From: Amaranthus tricolor
Taxonomy: Eukaryota; Streptophyta; Magnoliopsida; Caryophyllales; Amaranthaceae
Direction: 5' to 3'
DNA: 64,000 bases
Assembly: GCF_026212465.1 (NCBI RefSeq)
Contig: NC_080047.1
Span: 42,101,422 to 42,165,421, forward strand
Below, one piece after another: positions 35,633 through 46,409 of this stretch. The position numbers were made by a program, and so were the translations under genes. The notes beneath the pieces were generated by a model that had not been told where the DNA came from, did no database searches, and worked only from the letters and a program-made list of their open reading frames with translations. Within the stretch, counting starts at the first letter, position 1, and every line of letters starts with the position of its first letter.

Positions 35633-37688
35633 TATTATTATTTATTTATTTATTTTATTTTATTTTTTATTTTTATAAAACCATATGCTATGTCATAGAA
35701 AGAGACTTTACAAGAAGTTGGTGGGGAGTCGTGCAACAAGCTGAGCTCCCACAGCCTTTTGAATACAAAAAGCTAGTTTCTAAAAAATATATGCTCTAGA
35801 CTTGGTGCTGCCTGAGTTACTCAAAGAGAATTTACAAGAAATTATTATTATTATTATTATTATTATTTTAAACCATATTCCATTTCATTGAAGGAGATTT
35901 TACAAGAAATTGGTGGGGAGTCAAGCGACAAAGACTAATAAAATGAGCATAGTGAATTAAAATAGTGGGATATTTATAAATAAAAGAGAATATATAAAAT
36001 CAAAATTGGGTGAGATCATATAAGGTAAAAGAATTCTTAATTTATACTCCATTATGTATAAGTTTATTTAGCTGAAACAAGTTTAGTTTAGGAAAAATAA
36101 ATGTTTGATTCTACTAATAATAAGTTTGATTAATTGAATCAAGTTTAGTTTAGCTAAAATTAAGCAATAAATGTAGGTTTGCAATCAAATCTTATCGACT
36201 TTATCTTAGGTTGAACCAAATTTGTCTAGTACAACTTAATTATCCAACTACAACTCGTCATGCATCAATCACAAATGATTTCTACTTAATAAATTGTATG
36301 ATAAAGATAAAGTTCAATCCACATAAAACTCAACTAAATTAAATTTTAATCGACCCGAATCCGAAGAATAACCGAATGCCCAACTAAAAAACGATATAAT
36401 TGATCCGAAGTCAACCTGAACCCAAAATAACCCGACTTGATGTTAACTCAAAATGAAAAATGACCCAACCCGTAGTCTAAGTGAACTCGATTCGACCTGC
36501 AATATAACCGATCAAGATCCGAACTGTCTTAACCGAACCCGATACAAATCATAACCGAAATTGACCTAATTTGAAACCGAAACTGACCCAGTGTGGTATT
36601 AACCCGATAGAGACCTGTACTCGATTAGACCTGTAACTGAATCGACCCGATTCAAAGCTTCGAATTACCTGAAAAAACCCAAACCCGATAAAATCTGACC
36701 CAAAACCCGACCGAGTAACCGAATTTACAACACTAGTTATACACTATAAAAGGTAAAAGGAAAAAAAAAAGAAAAGTAAATGATACTTGAGATGAATTTC
36801 TTATGTGTTGAAATAAAGTTTGAAATCGTCATAAAAGTCCTTGATTTAAAATTTGATGACCATGTTATTCCAACCAATCTTTGATGTGGTTTTTCTTTTC
36901 CATGTTTTAATTATTTTATGTTTGATTTTCCATGTTTACGTTACTTTAGTGTCCATTGTAAAAATCTAGTATTTATTAATCTTTCCTGGTCCTGTAGGAT
37001 ATTCGATTGTTCAACATTCTCTGAGGAGTTAAATAGCTCTTTGGTTTTGGATTATAGAGTATAGAATAAGACTATAGTAACATGACTCAATAAATCATTT
37101 GTGCTTCTTATATGTGTGAACTTGCAGATAAGGGTCAACTGAAAACTATCTTATTATATGGGTAAGCTTGTGTACGCTCGACTCTCGAACCCCGCGTTGG
37201 AGGGAGTTACTTGTGCGTTTCCCTTTGCACATGAGTAGTGATGATCCAACTAAGCATTGTCTTTGTGCGTGAAAGGCCCTCTTTCTTAAATTCTTGTCCA
37301 GAGGCTTAGAAACTCAGATGCCTTAGATGTTGCTTCTGTCTTCTGCACGCACATAAGCCTAAAACCAAACTTGGATTGCATCCTTGTTTTCTATAGATGC
37401 ATTGTACATTCTGAATGTAAGATCATTTGGACCATGACATTGAGACAATGTTACATATTGTTGGTATAATTTAAGTAACCAATACATGAAATGCTCAGGT
37501 CTCATTAGTCATCAATTCTAAAACATCAGATTATAATGGACTCTTTTACATGATTAGTTTTCGTTCTGATGAGAAGTCTTTATCTGAAAAGTGCAATGGA
37601 TATAGGGTAGGACTACGTAGTATGCTTTGCAAGAATGTTTTTGGAGGCAATTTATGAGTCCAACAATAGCCTAGGGTTTGGTTATAAA

Positions 37689-37720
<32 letters not shown>

Positions 37721-40700
37721 TTGAGTCTTACATCAGTGGTATGGGATACCAACGTGGGCTTTATTTACGTAAAGGGGGTAGCTTTTGGGGAATGCACTCC
37801 AGTAGTCGTTTCATTCTATAAACACAAACCTACAATATTCACTTTTTTAGAGTATATTTGATATTATTTGTTTACTCTTTTTTGAGTCGGGGCGTTTTAA
37901 TTATCTAAAGGTTTAGTTACTTGATTATTTAGCAAGAAAGTATTATTTGTGTTTTGGGTCGAACAACTTATGTTTCCTTCTCACATGTAAAACTGTTAAT
38001 CCATGGAAGTTGAAATACATAAGGGTGAGATTCCTCGCATGCTTATTTCTTTTCTTCCACATGTAAAACTGTTAATCCATGGAAGTTGAAATACATAAGA
38101 AGGGTGAGATCCTCGCATTCTTATTTCTTTTCTTCTTGTGCTGCCCCTCAAACAAAGCCCTACATTTACTTGCTTCTTTGCACAATGCTTATCAGTATTA
38201 GAGACATGCATGAATCTGTCTGAGTGCCCTATATGTGCTGCATGTTTATGTGAACTATGAATCTTTATCTAATTTGTTAGCATTATTTTGAACACTGGAC
38301 TCTGAAGATTTCTATGTTAAATAATAAGCTGAAGCCAAGCTCTATTGCATCTTTGACGATCACTTAATATCAAGTGATGTCCTATCAACAGAAAGTTTAA
38401 ATTATTGGTTTTGTAATGTGTGAGAGGGCTGATCGTTGATGGAAAAATGTGATTCATAAATAGGGTTGTACGTTATTTGTCTTATAACCCATGTTCAATA
38501 TCATGCAGAGAGGGGTACAACTTTTTCTACAATGGGCCATCATGCAAGGAGTTGCAATGCTATTGCAAAATAGATATCAACGACAGAGGCTGTACACCCG
38601 CATTGCACTTGGAAAGGTGCGTGCTTTATGATTTGATAATATTCTCATATACCCCTTAGTCTAATCTAAAGCTCTCAACCTAACTTTTTGGGCCAGGAGT
38701 TAAAGTTTTGGGATTGCAAGTGGGATGGAACTTGGACATCCTTTAATAGTGTTGACATCATTATGAATTGTGTCTTCTCTTCACTTATACCTAGAAGAAG
38801 GTCAAGTGTGTAGCCAATCATCTTTAAATTGCATTTTATAGGATGCTTATCTGGTACTAATATAACAGTGTAATCTGAGCTTGATATATGAGAAACAAAA
38901 TCTGAAGTGAACATATAAAAATCTGATGAGTTGGACCTTTTGTGTGAGATCTGAATTGACCGAACTAAAATCAAATAGTTACTAACCTCATCAAGTAATG
39001 CATCAAATTTAAATTACAAGTGAATCATGAAGTTTGATGTAAATAAAGTAAACATAGCATAAATGTTTTTCTTGAACATGTTATGTATTCCTTAAATAAT
39101 ATTTATTCCAACTTAAATTCAATTCTGATATGATTCGAAGGATCAAGTATTTATTTGGATCTGGGAAATAGAATCTGAATCAAATTCCAAATGAAAAAAA
39201 TCTGAAGCTTACGAGGTAGATCATATATGAGATGTAGTAAATACAATCAAATGCGATTCACTACCATCAGTGTTTACTTTAGATGGTTGTTTTAAAGAGG
39301 CTCTAGCCATGCCATACTATCTAAGGTTGAACAAAAGACAAACAGAAGCCCTACCATCTCTCGTTCAATTGAGGATTAGATTTCATGTTTGATCATGGTT
39401 GTACAAATATATGATGAATGGCTACTACAGCAACCGAAGCAAGAAAATGTGTCGTGACTGCGATTTTGCGTGCATCATGGAGCTCAGTGTTATTGAATGT
39501 CTTCATAACCACATCACTAGCTCCGTCATTGCTCACATAATCACACCATGGAGCATAGTGTTGCCCTGCAGTGTATGGTAATTTTTACGGGGTTGTGAAA
39601 GTATCTAACAGATGTTATGCTGTGTTTTGGATGATGCAACATGAAATGAGAAATTGGGGAAACTCGACTTCATCTTTGTAATTCAACTGTAGTTTATTTT
39701 TATAAGTTAGCACTTTAACAATGCTTCAACAAATTGTGTTTTGTTTGTTTTTATCTTTCTTTTTCTGGTAAAATCTGCACAAATGAGTAGTTTATGACTT
39801 GACTATGATCTGGCCTAAAGGGTTGAACCCTCTCGTTTTCAATAAACAATACTTGCTTTATGATATGTCATACCAGTCTAACATTGTTTTCTTCTCATGT
39901 TATCAGGCCAAGAGAATGGATGTTGTGTGGGGAGAAACAGCTGCAGAGCGTGGCCAGCTTTGGCTACTGTGCCCTATACTTTTCATTTTGCAGGTAGTTG
40001 GGAAATATGCACTACTGCTTTAGGAGGGAAAGCTTTCTATTTTGCTAATTGCTGCAGGATTTTAGATTGTTGCATAGTATCTAGGTCCTAGGATAAGCAT
40101 AAAAACTCGTAATCCCATCCATGTTATGGTTTTTAGAGTTCTGAACTTGGCGGTATGCTTAGATTTGTTTGCATAATAAATTAGGTGATGAGTTGGGGGA
40201 GGGCTTGTGGGAAGTGGAGGCTGGAACTCATGAAAAAATGCATTGGGACTAGGGAGGAAGGATTGTTTGAAATTACAACATGAACATGAAAGTCCTGTAT
40301 TTCATAAAAGCTAGACTTTTATCACGCCAAAGTTGGTGGAAAAATGGTTTTCCAGCGTGAGGACTCTGTTTGTTAGCTTTCCGAGTGTGAAGGAAAACGT
40401 ATTTGACCTGTATTTGCAATCAGACTAGGGGTTTGTGGAAGTTTGGGGAAGGCATGTGTTCTGTATTCCCGTAGGATGTCAATTTCCCTTAAGAAGTGCA
40501 AATTTTTGCTTGGGAATATGATGCACGGTTGCAGGCAGTGAATTAGGAAAACTTTGGAAGCTGGATCCTATGCCTATCCCATCAAGGATAACGAGTCTTT
40601 GGGTTTCCTCCCAGATGCAGAAAAGGAATCTAATTGTTGTCTTTCTTTATTCCCTATCCCGTGTCCTTTATAAATCATCAAGTTACAGAGGGGCTAGGGT

Positions 40701-41218
40701 TCAAATTCTATAAGAGGGCGACCTATTTTATTTCATTGTAAAATTGACATGAGTAGTGTCATCGAGGAAATCAGCAGTAAACTGCTGTATTGGATATTTT
40801 GCTTATAACTATGTTCGTTATCGAAAGATCAAAATCATTGAAGATTTTGTTTATTATTCATATCTACTGTGCAAATCTTTTCAGGGCTTTGAGGCATATG
40901 TTGGATTGTTGTTGCTTCAAACAGCATTAGCTGGAGTATCATCAGAATGGCAGGTGAGCTACCTTGTCATTTACGTGTTATTCAGCGTTTTCCGTTTTCC
41001 GTTTTCCAGATAGTATACTGGAAGAAGAATTGTGAAGTTTATGCATGGTAAATAACTACAGGCCATTAAGTTCATATCTTGAGCAGGTTGTTTTTTGTGG
41101 ATTTCTCCTAGTTCTGATGGCTGTTGGAAATTTCGCAAACACAGTGCAAACATTACTGGTTAAATCGCGGTTTAAGGCGAAAATGAAGAGGACTAGAAGT
41201 AAGCAGCAATTAGATTAG
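29553..41218 (+). CDS. TMEM120/TMPIT-like membrane protein
   Basis: Plant member of the TMEM120 (TMPIT) family. The animal proteins are nuclear-envelope/ER membrane proteins with an ELOVL-like fold that binds coenzyme A. The plant function is unknown. Coding exons: 29553-29783, 29876-29954, 30036-30130, 31767-31871, 31961-32040, 33955-34045, 38509-38616, 39907-39993, 40885-40953 and 41087-41218, giving 358 aa in frame. Residues 1-135 form an acidic/basic coiled coil. Hydrophobic segments follow in FLFLLFPSMLLIL, AWLLFLYTGLAL, YHHYCAMVMALVSL, FLQWAIMQGVAMLL, LWLLCPILFIL and VVFCGFLLVLMAVGNF. The C terminus is basic (KSRFKAKMKR). Conserved family motifs seen include NGSDIRPWWIYHHY and QNRYQRQRLYTR. 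The ATG lies directly after a splice acceptor. Intron 6 is 4.5 kb because of repeats. Confidence 0.88.
30690..30770. repeat. ACGG-rich short-motif cluster
   Basis: It contains AAATACGGTTTTGG, ATAACGGTTGCAAAACGGAT and AATACGGATATG. It resembles the clusters at 24500-24750 and 29240-29275 and lies in the 1.6-kb third coding intron (30131-31766) of the TMEM120-like gene. It may be a subterminal piece of a DNA transposon, but the ends were not found. Confidence 0.35.
32640..32955. mobile_element. GTGTCC/ACACGG-rich dispersed element
   Basis: Short motifs of the GTGTCC/GGACACG type cluster at both ends (32647-32675 and 32865-32945) around an AT-rich centre. The ends are roughly inverted (GTCCAAATTTGGACACG on the left, GTGTCGTGTCAACACGGGTA on the right). 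The layout is like the GCGC and CCCGA elements in this window. No target duplication could be fixed. It lies in the 1.9-kb intron 32041-33954. Confidence 0.45.
34537..36735. mobile_element. Non-autonomous hAT-like transposon with CCCGA subterminal repeats
   Basis: It is bounded by a perfect 8-bp direct repeat, GTTATACA, at 34529-34536 and 36736-36743. The termini are TAGGGCCTTAAAAAAT on the left and TAGTGTTGTAAATTCG read from the right, a short imperfect inverted repeat beginning TAG-G, as in hAT elements. Dense degenerate GACCCGA/CGACCTG motifs fill about 34565-34990 and 36340-36725. The 1.3-kb middle is AT-rich and holds a long microsatellite. No transposase frame is present. It sits inside intron 6 of the TMEM120-like gene, sense to neither strand in particular. 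The duplication and subterminal repeats are direct evidence. Superfamily assignment is inference. Confidence 0.72.
35430..35645. repeat. Compound TTA / TTGTTA / TTG microsatellite
   Basis: About 210 bp of trinucleotide repeats: TTA units, then a regular TTGTTA hexamer block (about 35518-35578), a short TTG block, then TTA again. One strand reads as poly-Leu, but that is a coding shadow. It is nested inside the hAT-like element. Confidence 0.95.
37689..37713. repeat. Homopolymer of 25 G
   Basis: An uninterrupted G run in the 4.5-kb intron 6 of the TMEM120-like gene. Its length is error-prone in sequencing and it can form G-quadruplexes. Confidence 0.9.
37977..38136. repeat. 76-bp direct tandem duplication
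   Basis: ACATGTAAAACTGTTAATCC occurs at 37983 and at 38059. The following sequence (GGAAGTTGAAATACATAAG, then the AGGGTGAGA and CTCGCAT segments) is repeated with small indels. It is a recent local duplication in an intron. Confidence 0.9.
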
Positions 41219-43122
41219 GAATACTCTTGATACTACATTTCTTCTTTTTTTTCTTTATATATATTTATGTTCCTGCTTGTTATTTTTTGAAGTGTAGTGT
41301 GCTGAAGGTTGTCATTTAGTTATCAATTTTTTTCAAATTTCTTTTAATTCCAAAAGGAGGGTGAAAAATCATGTGTATAATTGTTAAATTACCACAGGTT
41401 TTGACAGTCGGTACTTTTGAGATAGATGGATAATAAGGATTTCCGAACTCTGTTTATAAGGGAGCCATTTGATATCGAGGTAATGACATTTGTACATATA
41501 ATAAAGATGGAAGCCTCCCAGCCTTCAATTTTATGTATTCAAATTTACTTCTGCCTTGTTCAACTAATCAAAATTTTGCATCAAAATCGATCCAAAAGTT
41601 GGACAACACATAATTACGCAAGCGAAGCCAAAACAAGAGAATGAAGTATTCATAATTCACCATTTTATGGACGTTGTTGAATAAACTAAGTCCTACAAGA
41701 AGATAGAATACCAATCTCCCTGTAAATTGGTGAACTACTGGTAGCGGAAACGTTAAGTTGGTGACTACTTGGTTCAACAAGGTATCGATGTAACTTTTCA
41801 AACAAATAAGCGCAGAGGAGGGTAAGTGAACCTCCAAGAAGAAGGTGGTGAGCATAATACGACTTGGGTCTGCTTTTAAAAGCAAACATAACTATTTAAA
41901 CGAGACTGATTCAAGGGAGCTTTTGGAAGAGATTCAAGTAGTGTATGGATCAAAATCTGACAAGCAAGCTTCGCTTGAGGTAGGTGTAGTACCAACTCTT
42001 CGATTAACATGTTATTTGTTGTATGCTGATGAGTGAGTTATTAAATTAAGAGCAAACTTTGCGAGTACTATTTTCATCTCTTTTCAAGAACTATACGACA
42101 ATAGTGTAAACCTTGCTAATTGAAAGAAAGAAGATCCATCTTGATCAAGCCTTGATAAAAGGAGAATGATGAATATTTAGGGTAAGAACGAAAGGGGAAT
42201 AGAATAAATCGGAGTATGGGATAATGAAAGAGAGTTTTCATAGAGGTGGAACTCAAGAGAGGAAGAATGGTGGCAAACTGGCAAGTATAGGAGGTTAAAG
42301 TCTGTAGGGAGACTCAATTGTAGACTAAAGAGTGCTACTATTACAAAAAGAACAACACATTTAATGGATTATTATTGTATGAAGCAGTTTTTTTTTGAGA
42401 CGCGTCTCGTAGATTAGCTAATTAGCTCAATTAACACAAATTAAAAAGTAAATTTAAATATTAGCTTCTTGTTTTGAGACTGTTTTACTGAGAGACGGTC
42501 TCTCAGAAGTCACAAGAGTAGGTGGCGTGAGTTTTAGGCTATGAAGATGTTGATTTTGAATGCCAAGAACCAATTTGTTGAGAATAAAGGTCAACTATCA
42601 ACATAGTTGATGATTGAATACTTTGATTGATTCTTCCTTAATATGGTTTTAAAAGCCTAATTTACAGGTTCGAATCTCATTCAACCGTACCTTTTAAGTG
42701 GAATCGCTAGTGTCAACCATGAAGAATAGGTGTACTGCATTTACACTTCTGACTCAAAAGACTCTCGGGAATCAAGTGCAAGGAGAAACGCTTCTCACCC
42801 AAGAAAGCACAAAACAAAAAGACAAAGTTTTAAGTGCAAAATCGTTTGCATCAAATTTGTGAATCTTCACTCTATATATAACTTATAGCACATCATTAAT
42901 TAATTAATAAGAAGAAGAGTGATTGAGTACATGTAATATAATTATTACATAATACTTAACAATCATGCTTGCTTGCAGAACAAAAGAAACACATCAGACA
43001 ATAGACATGCATATTAACTCAAAACACAACATATATAGATGATAGAAATTAAAACGTTAATTGCCTTATTTATTATTTAATTAATTAGTAGATGCTAATT
43101 AATTATTACTTAAATTAATCAT
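41219..43122. other. Convergent intergenic region (TMEM120-like / second CML gene)
   Basis: The two flanking genes end toward each other, so this 1.9 kb holds both 3' UTRs. A GAGACG-type MITE-like segment lies at 42397-42520. A GTTCGAATCTCATTCAACC fragment near 42670 resembles the internal part of the TRIM at 45166. No gene is supported. Confidence 0.7.
42397..42520. mobile_element. GAGACG-type MITE-like segment
   Basis: It starts with the palindrome GAGACGCGTCTC and ends with GAGAGACGGTCTCTCAG. Its interior is AT-rich. It is related by motif to the segments at 17045, 18505 and 59959. Ends are approximate. Confidence 0.45.
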
Positions 43123-46100
43123 CTAAGCGATGATGAAGGGGAGAACATTCAGCAGGAATTCCTCATAGCAGAAAGTTGCTTTGCCACACTCAGCTTTTGC
43201 ATTGAAGGTCTCAGTTAAACCCTGCAAAAATTATGGGTTTTTTATTTTTAGGATTATACCTATTTAATTTCGAAAATATGAAATATGAAGTTTATGAAGA
43301 AAATTACCTTAACAGTGAGGCAACATCTGTAATGATAAAACATAGGAAACAAGAAAAAAATTATGATCAGTTACCAAGCTAAGTAAAAATGAAAAATAAT
43401 ATTTAGACTTTGTTTTGTTCATTAAAAAAAATAAATAATTAGTTGAAATCATTTTAACTAATAAAAATCAGTTTTAATCAGCAAAAATCAGAAAATAAAA
43501 AACAATTACAATAAGTAAACATGAGAAATACTTATTACTTAGCTTAATAAACTAAAAATACTATCTTCATTATTCATAAATAATTCTTCATAAATAATAT
43601 TGATAAGATTAGATTTAGCAATCAAAACGGACTAGATTCCTACTTTATAAAGTATATATATATTTTTAAAAATTAGGATATAATTTTGATTCAGGCTAGG
43701 GTAGAAATTTCTACGGGATTATTTTTTAAAAGTATATATATTTTTTAAAAAATAAATTTGATGAAAAACTTACTCAATAAAGCTATCATATTGGAGAGAG
43801 CATCTATAGCTGTTATGGTGATGTCCAGATTTGCTGAACTTAGCAGCAAGCAGATTAATAATAACTGGTGAAACTCTATATCCCAAGCTGCTCAGTGCTT
43901 GCCCCAACTCTGATGAATCTATGCTTCCATTCCTGTCCCTATCAAATCTTTGGAACATTGCCTGTTTTTTCATATTACCACTTTATTATAATTAACAATT
44001 TATCCATATAAATTATTAATTTGGGTATACAACTATTTTTACCGCCCTTTTGAATTACATCATATGATTCAAAAATACTTACGTATTTTTGTTAGATCAT
44101 ATGGTGCAAACTCAAAGAATATAACTATTCTTTACGTTTTTTTGAATTTACACCTTATGACTTAGAAAATTCTTACGTATTTTCGTTAGATCATATAGTG
44201 CAAACTCAAAGAATATAACTATTCTTTACGTTTTTTCGAATTTACACCTTATGACTTAGAAAATTCTTACGTATTTTCGTCAGATCATATGGTGCAAACT
44301 CAAAGAATATAACTATTCTTTACGTTTTTTTGAATTTACACCTTATGACTTAGAAAATTCTTACGTATTTTCGTTAGATCATATGGTGCAAACTCAAAGA
44401 ATATAACTATTTTTTACGTTTTTTTGAATTTACACCTTATGACTTAGAAAATTCTTACGTATTTTCATTAGATCATATGGTGCAAACTCAAAGAATATAA
44501 CTATTCTTCACGTTTTTTTGAATTTACACCTTATGACTTAGAAAATTCTTACGTATTTTCGTTAGATCATATGGTGCAAACTCAAAGAATATAACTATTC
44601 TTTACGTTTTTTTGAATTTACACCTTATGACTTAAAAAATTCTTACGTATTTTCGTTAGATCATATGGTGCAAACTCAAAGAATATAACTATTCTTTACG
44701 TTTTTTCGAATTTACACCTTATGACTTAGAAAATTCTTACGTATTTTCGTCAGATCATATGGTGCAAACTCAAAGAATATAACTATTCTTTACGTTTTTT
44801 CGAATTTACACCTTATGACTTAGAAAATTCTTACGTGTTGTCGTTAGATCATATGGTGCAAACTCAAAGGAGTATAATGACAAGGTTCTTAATCTACTTA
44901 CCCTCCAGCTCTGGAGACACTTGAGCAGTGGGAGGAATTCCTTAGGACCTGTTTACAGTTCTTGATGTTAGAATTATAATTTTAACCTATTGGTTTTTGT
45001 AATTTTAACTCACTTCTTTTCTAATAAATAATAAACAATTAATTTTTAACAAAAACAGTGAGCTTAAGCAGCTGGTTAAAACAGCCAACAACTATTAACC
45101 AAAGACACTCTACAACTAATAATAAAGTAAAAGTAATGGTAATAAGCTAATATATTACTGGACTTTGTCAAGAAACCAACTCAACCAAAAGTTTAAGTTG
45201 ATGATTGACGCCCTACGATATGTTATATACTCTAACACACCCCCTCACACGAGAGCCTTTGGGCTTGGGCTAGAAGTGTGGATGCAACATTCCACTTTAA
45301 ATGAAGAATGGTTGAGATTCGAACCCGTAACCTGTTGTCATGCTGGCTTCTGATACCATGTTAAGGACCAACTCAACCAAAAGCTTAAATTGACGTTTAA
45401 GGTCCAAGGATAGATTATAAACTCTAAAACACCCCGTCACACGAGAGCTCTTTAGGCTAGAAGTTAAGAATGCAGCATAGACCCTCTTCATACACGGTGT
45501 TAAATATTCCATTTTAAATTAAGAGTGGTTGAGATTCGAACCTTTGACCTCTTGTCACGCTGGCTTTGGTACCATGTTAAGGAACCAACTCAAGCAAAAG
45601 TTTAAGCTGATGGTTAAGGCCCCGAGATATGTTATATACTGTTAGACTCATGTACTGATGTTGGATAATACTAGTACATATCCAAGTATCAGATAGATTT
45701 AAATATAGCTTCTAAGTACCATACCAATGTCCAAGTAACAGAAGTGATAAGAATTAGTATAAAAAAGAACTTACCAATGACCCTCTTGTTAGAGTGAGTG
45801 AAATCAAACATGAGAAGATGAACAGTCCTCATACTAAAGCTATGATTACAGTTAGACAAGACAGATTGCAACTCCATATCATCAATAATACCATTACCAT
45901 CCCTATCGATACGATTGTAACACTCAATAACCTTAGGATCAGTCCCTGGTGGGAATGAAGAAGGCATTATATCACAAAATGCATCCTGACCAAACACAGT
46001 GGTGGATGATGATGATGAATACTGATGAGAATTCATGGATGATGTCTTATGCAGCTGCATCATTGAACCACCACCAGACACTAGTCCTCCACCCTGATGA

Positions 46101-46318
46101 TGCATCACGGACCCACCACCAGAATGATGTTGTTGATGCATCATGGACCCACCAGAGACTAGTCCACCCTGATGCATCATGGATCCACCATGATGATGTT
46201 GTTGGTGATGCATGCCACTGCCACCAGATGAATGCAGGTAGGATTGTGATGATTGTGATTTTCTGTACATTTGTTTTTGTGAACCATTGTCACAATAGTC
46301 TTGACGGTAGGCTTGCAT
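43123..46318 (-). CDS. Penta-EF-hand calcium-binding protein with His/Met/Gly-rich N terminus
   Basis: Second CML49/CML50-like (PDCD6-type) Ca2+ sensor. Exons (minus): 46318-45775, 44948-44902, 43961-43774, 43326-43308 (a 19-nt micro-exon) and 43221-43123, giving 298 aa in frame. EF-hand 1 has the loop D138-R-D-G-N-G-x-I-x-x-x-E149 and EF-hand 2 the loop D204-R-D-R-N-G-x-I-x-x-x-E215. The shared block MRTVHLLM and the C terminus VLPFIIA match the gene at 20795. Residues 35-90 are unusual: repeated GGSMMHQ, HHQQHHHGG and GGLVSGG. Exon 3 is 12 nt longer than in the paralogue and adds a GHHHN stretch. Intron 1 contains a TRIM array and intron 2 a 94-bp satellite. A TATA box lies about 85 bp upstream of the start. 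Confidence 0.88.
44047..44872. repeat. 94-bp tandem satellite, about nine units
   Basis: The anchor GT(T/C)AGATCAT occurs at 44091, 44185, 44279, 44373, 44467 (with ATT), 44561, 44655, 44749 and 44843, always exactly 94 bp apart. The unit contains GGTGCAAACTCAAAGAATAT, CTTTACGTTTTTT, GAATTTACACCTTATGACTT and TTCTTACGTATTTTCG. Copies differ at only a few positions. A diverged copy precedes the first anchor. It fills most of intron 2 of the CML gene. Confidence 0.97.
45166..45646 (-). mobile_element. Tandem TRIM retroelement: three LTRs, two internal domains
   Basis: Read on the minus strand, three short LTR-like blocks occur: about 45646-45575, 45431-45359 and 45237-45166. Each runs from about TTAGAGTATATAACATATC to CTTAACA or a variant. 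The first two are followed by TGGTACCAAAGCC and TGGTATCAGAAGCC, that is, a primer-binding site complementary to initiator tRNA-Met. Each internal domain (about 143 and 121 bp) has a GGTTCGAATCTCAACCA segment and a G-rich GTGTGAGGGGGTG tract before the next LTR. There is no coding capacity. It lies in intron 1 of the CML gene. Confidence 0.8.
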
Positions 46319-46400
46319 TTTTTTTGATTTTTCTTTTTTTTGAGCTCTTTGATGAGATTTTTGTATTTGGTGTTGTACGTTAAGGGGTATACATATGCAA

Positions 46401-46409
46401 GCTTTTATA
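46401..46409 (-). promoter_or_regulatory. TATA box of the CML gene at 46318
   Basis: The minus strand reads TATAAAAGC about 85 bp upstream of the ATG, a normal distance for a plant TATA box with a 50-60-nt 5' UTR. Confidence 0.65.

Noticed and set aside
35409..35678. Poly-leucine open frame
   Set aside because: It is a translation of the TTA/TTG microsatellite.
44047..44872. CRISPR-like array
   Set aside because: The whole 94-bp unit is repeated without variable spacers and the DNA is a plant nuclear intron. It is a satellite.
45166..45646. Reading the three similar blocks as tRNA genes because of the GTTCGAATC box
   Set aside because: The box is part of the TRIM internal domain just after the tRNA-Met primer-binding site. 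No cloverleaf can be drawn.
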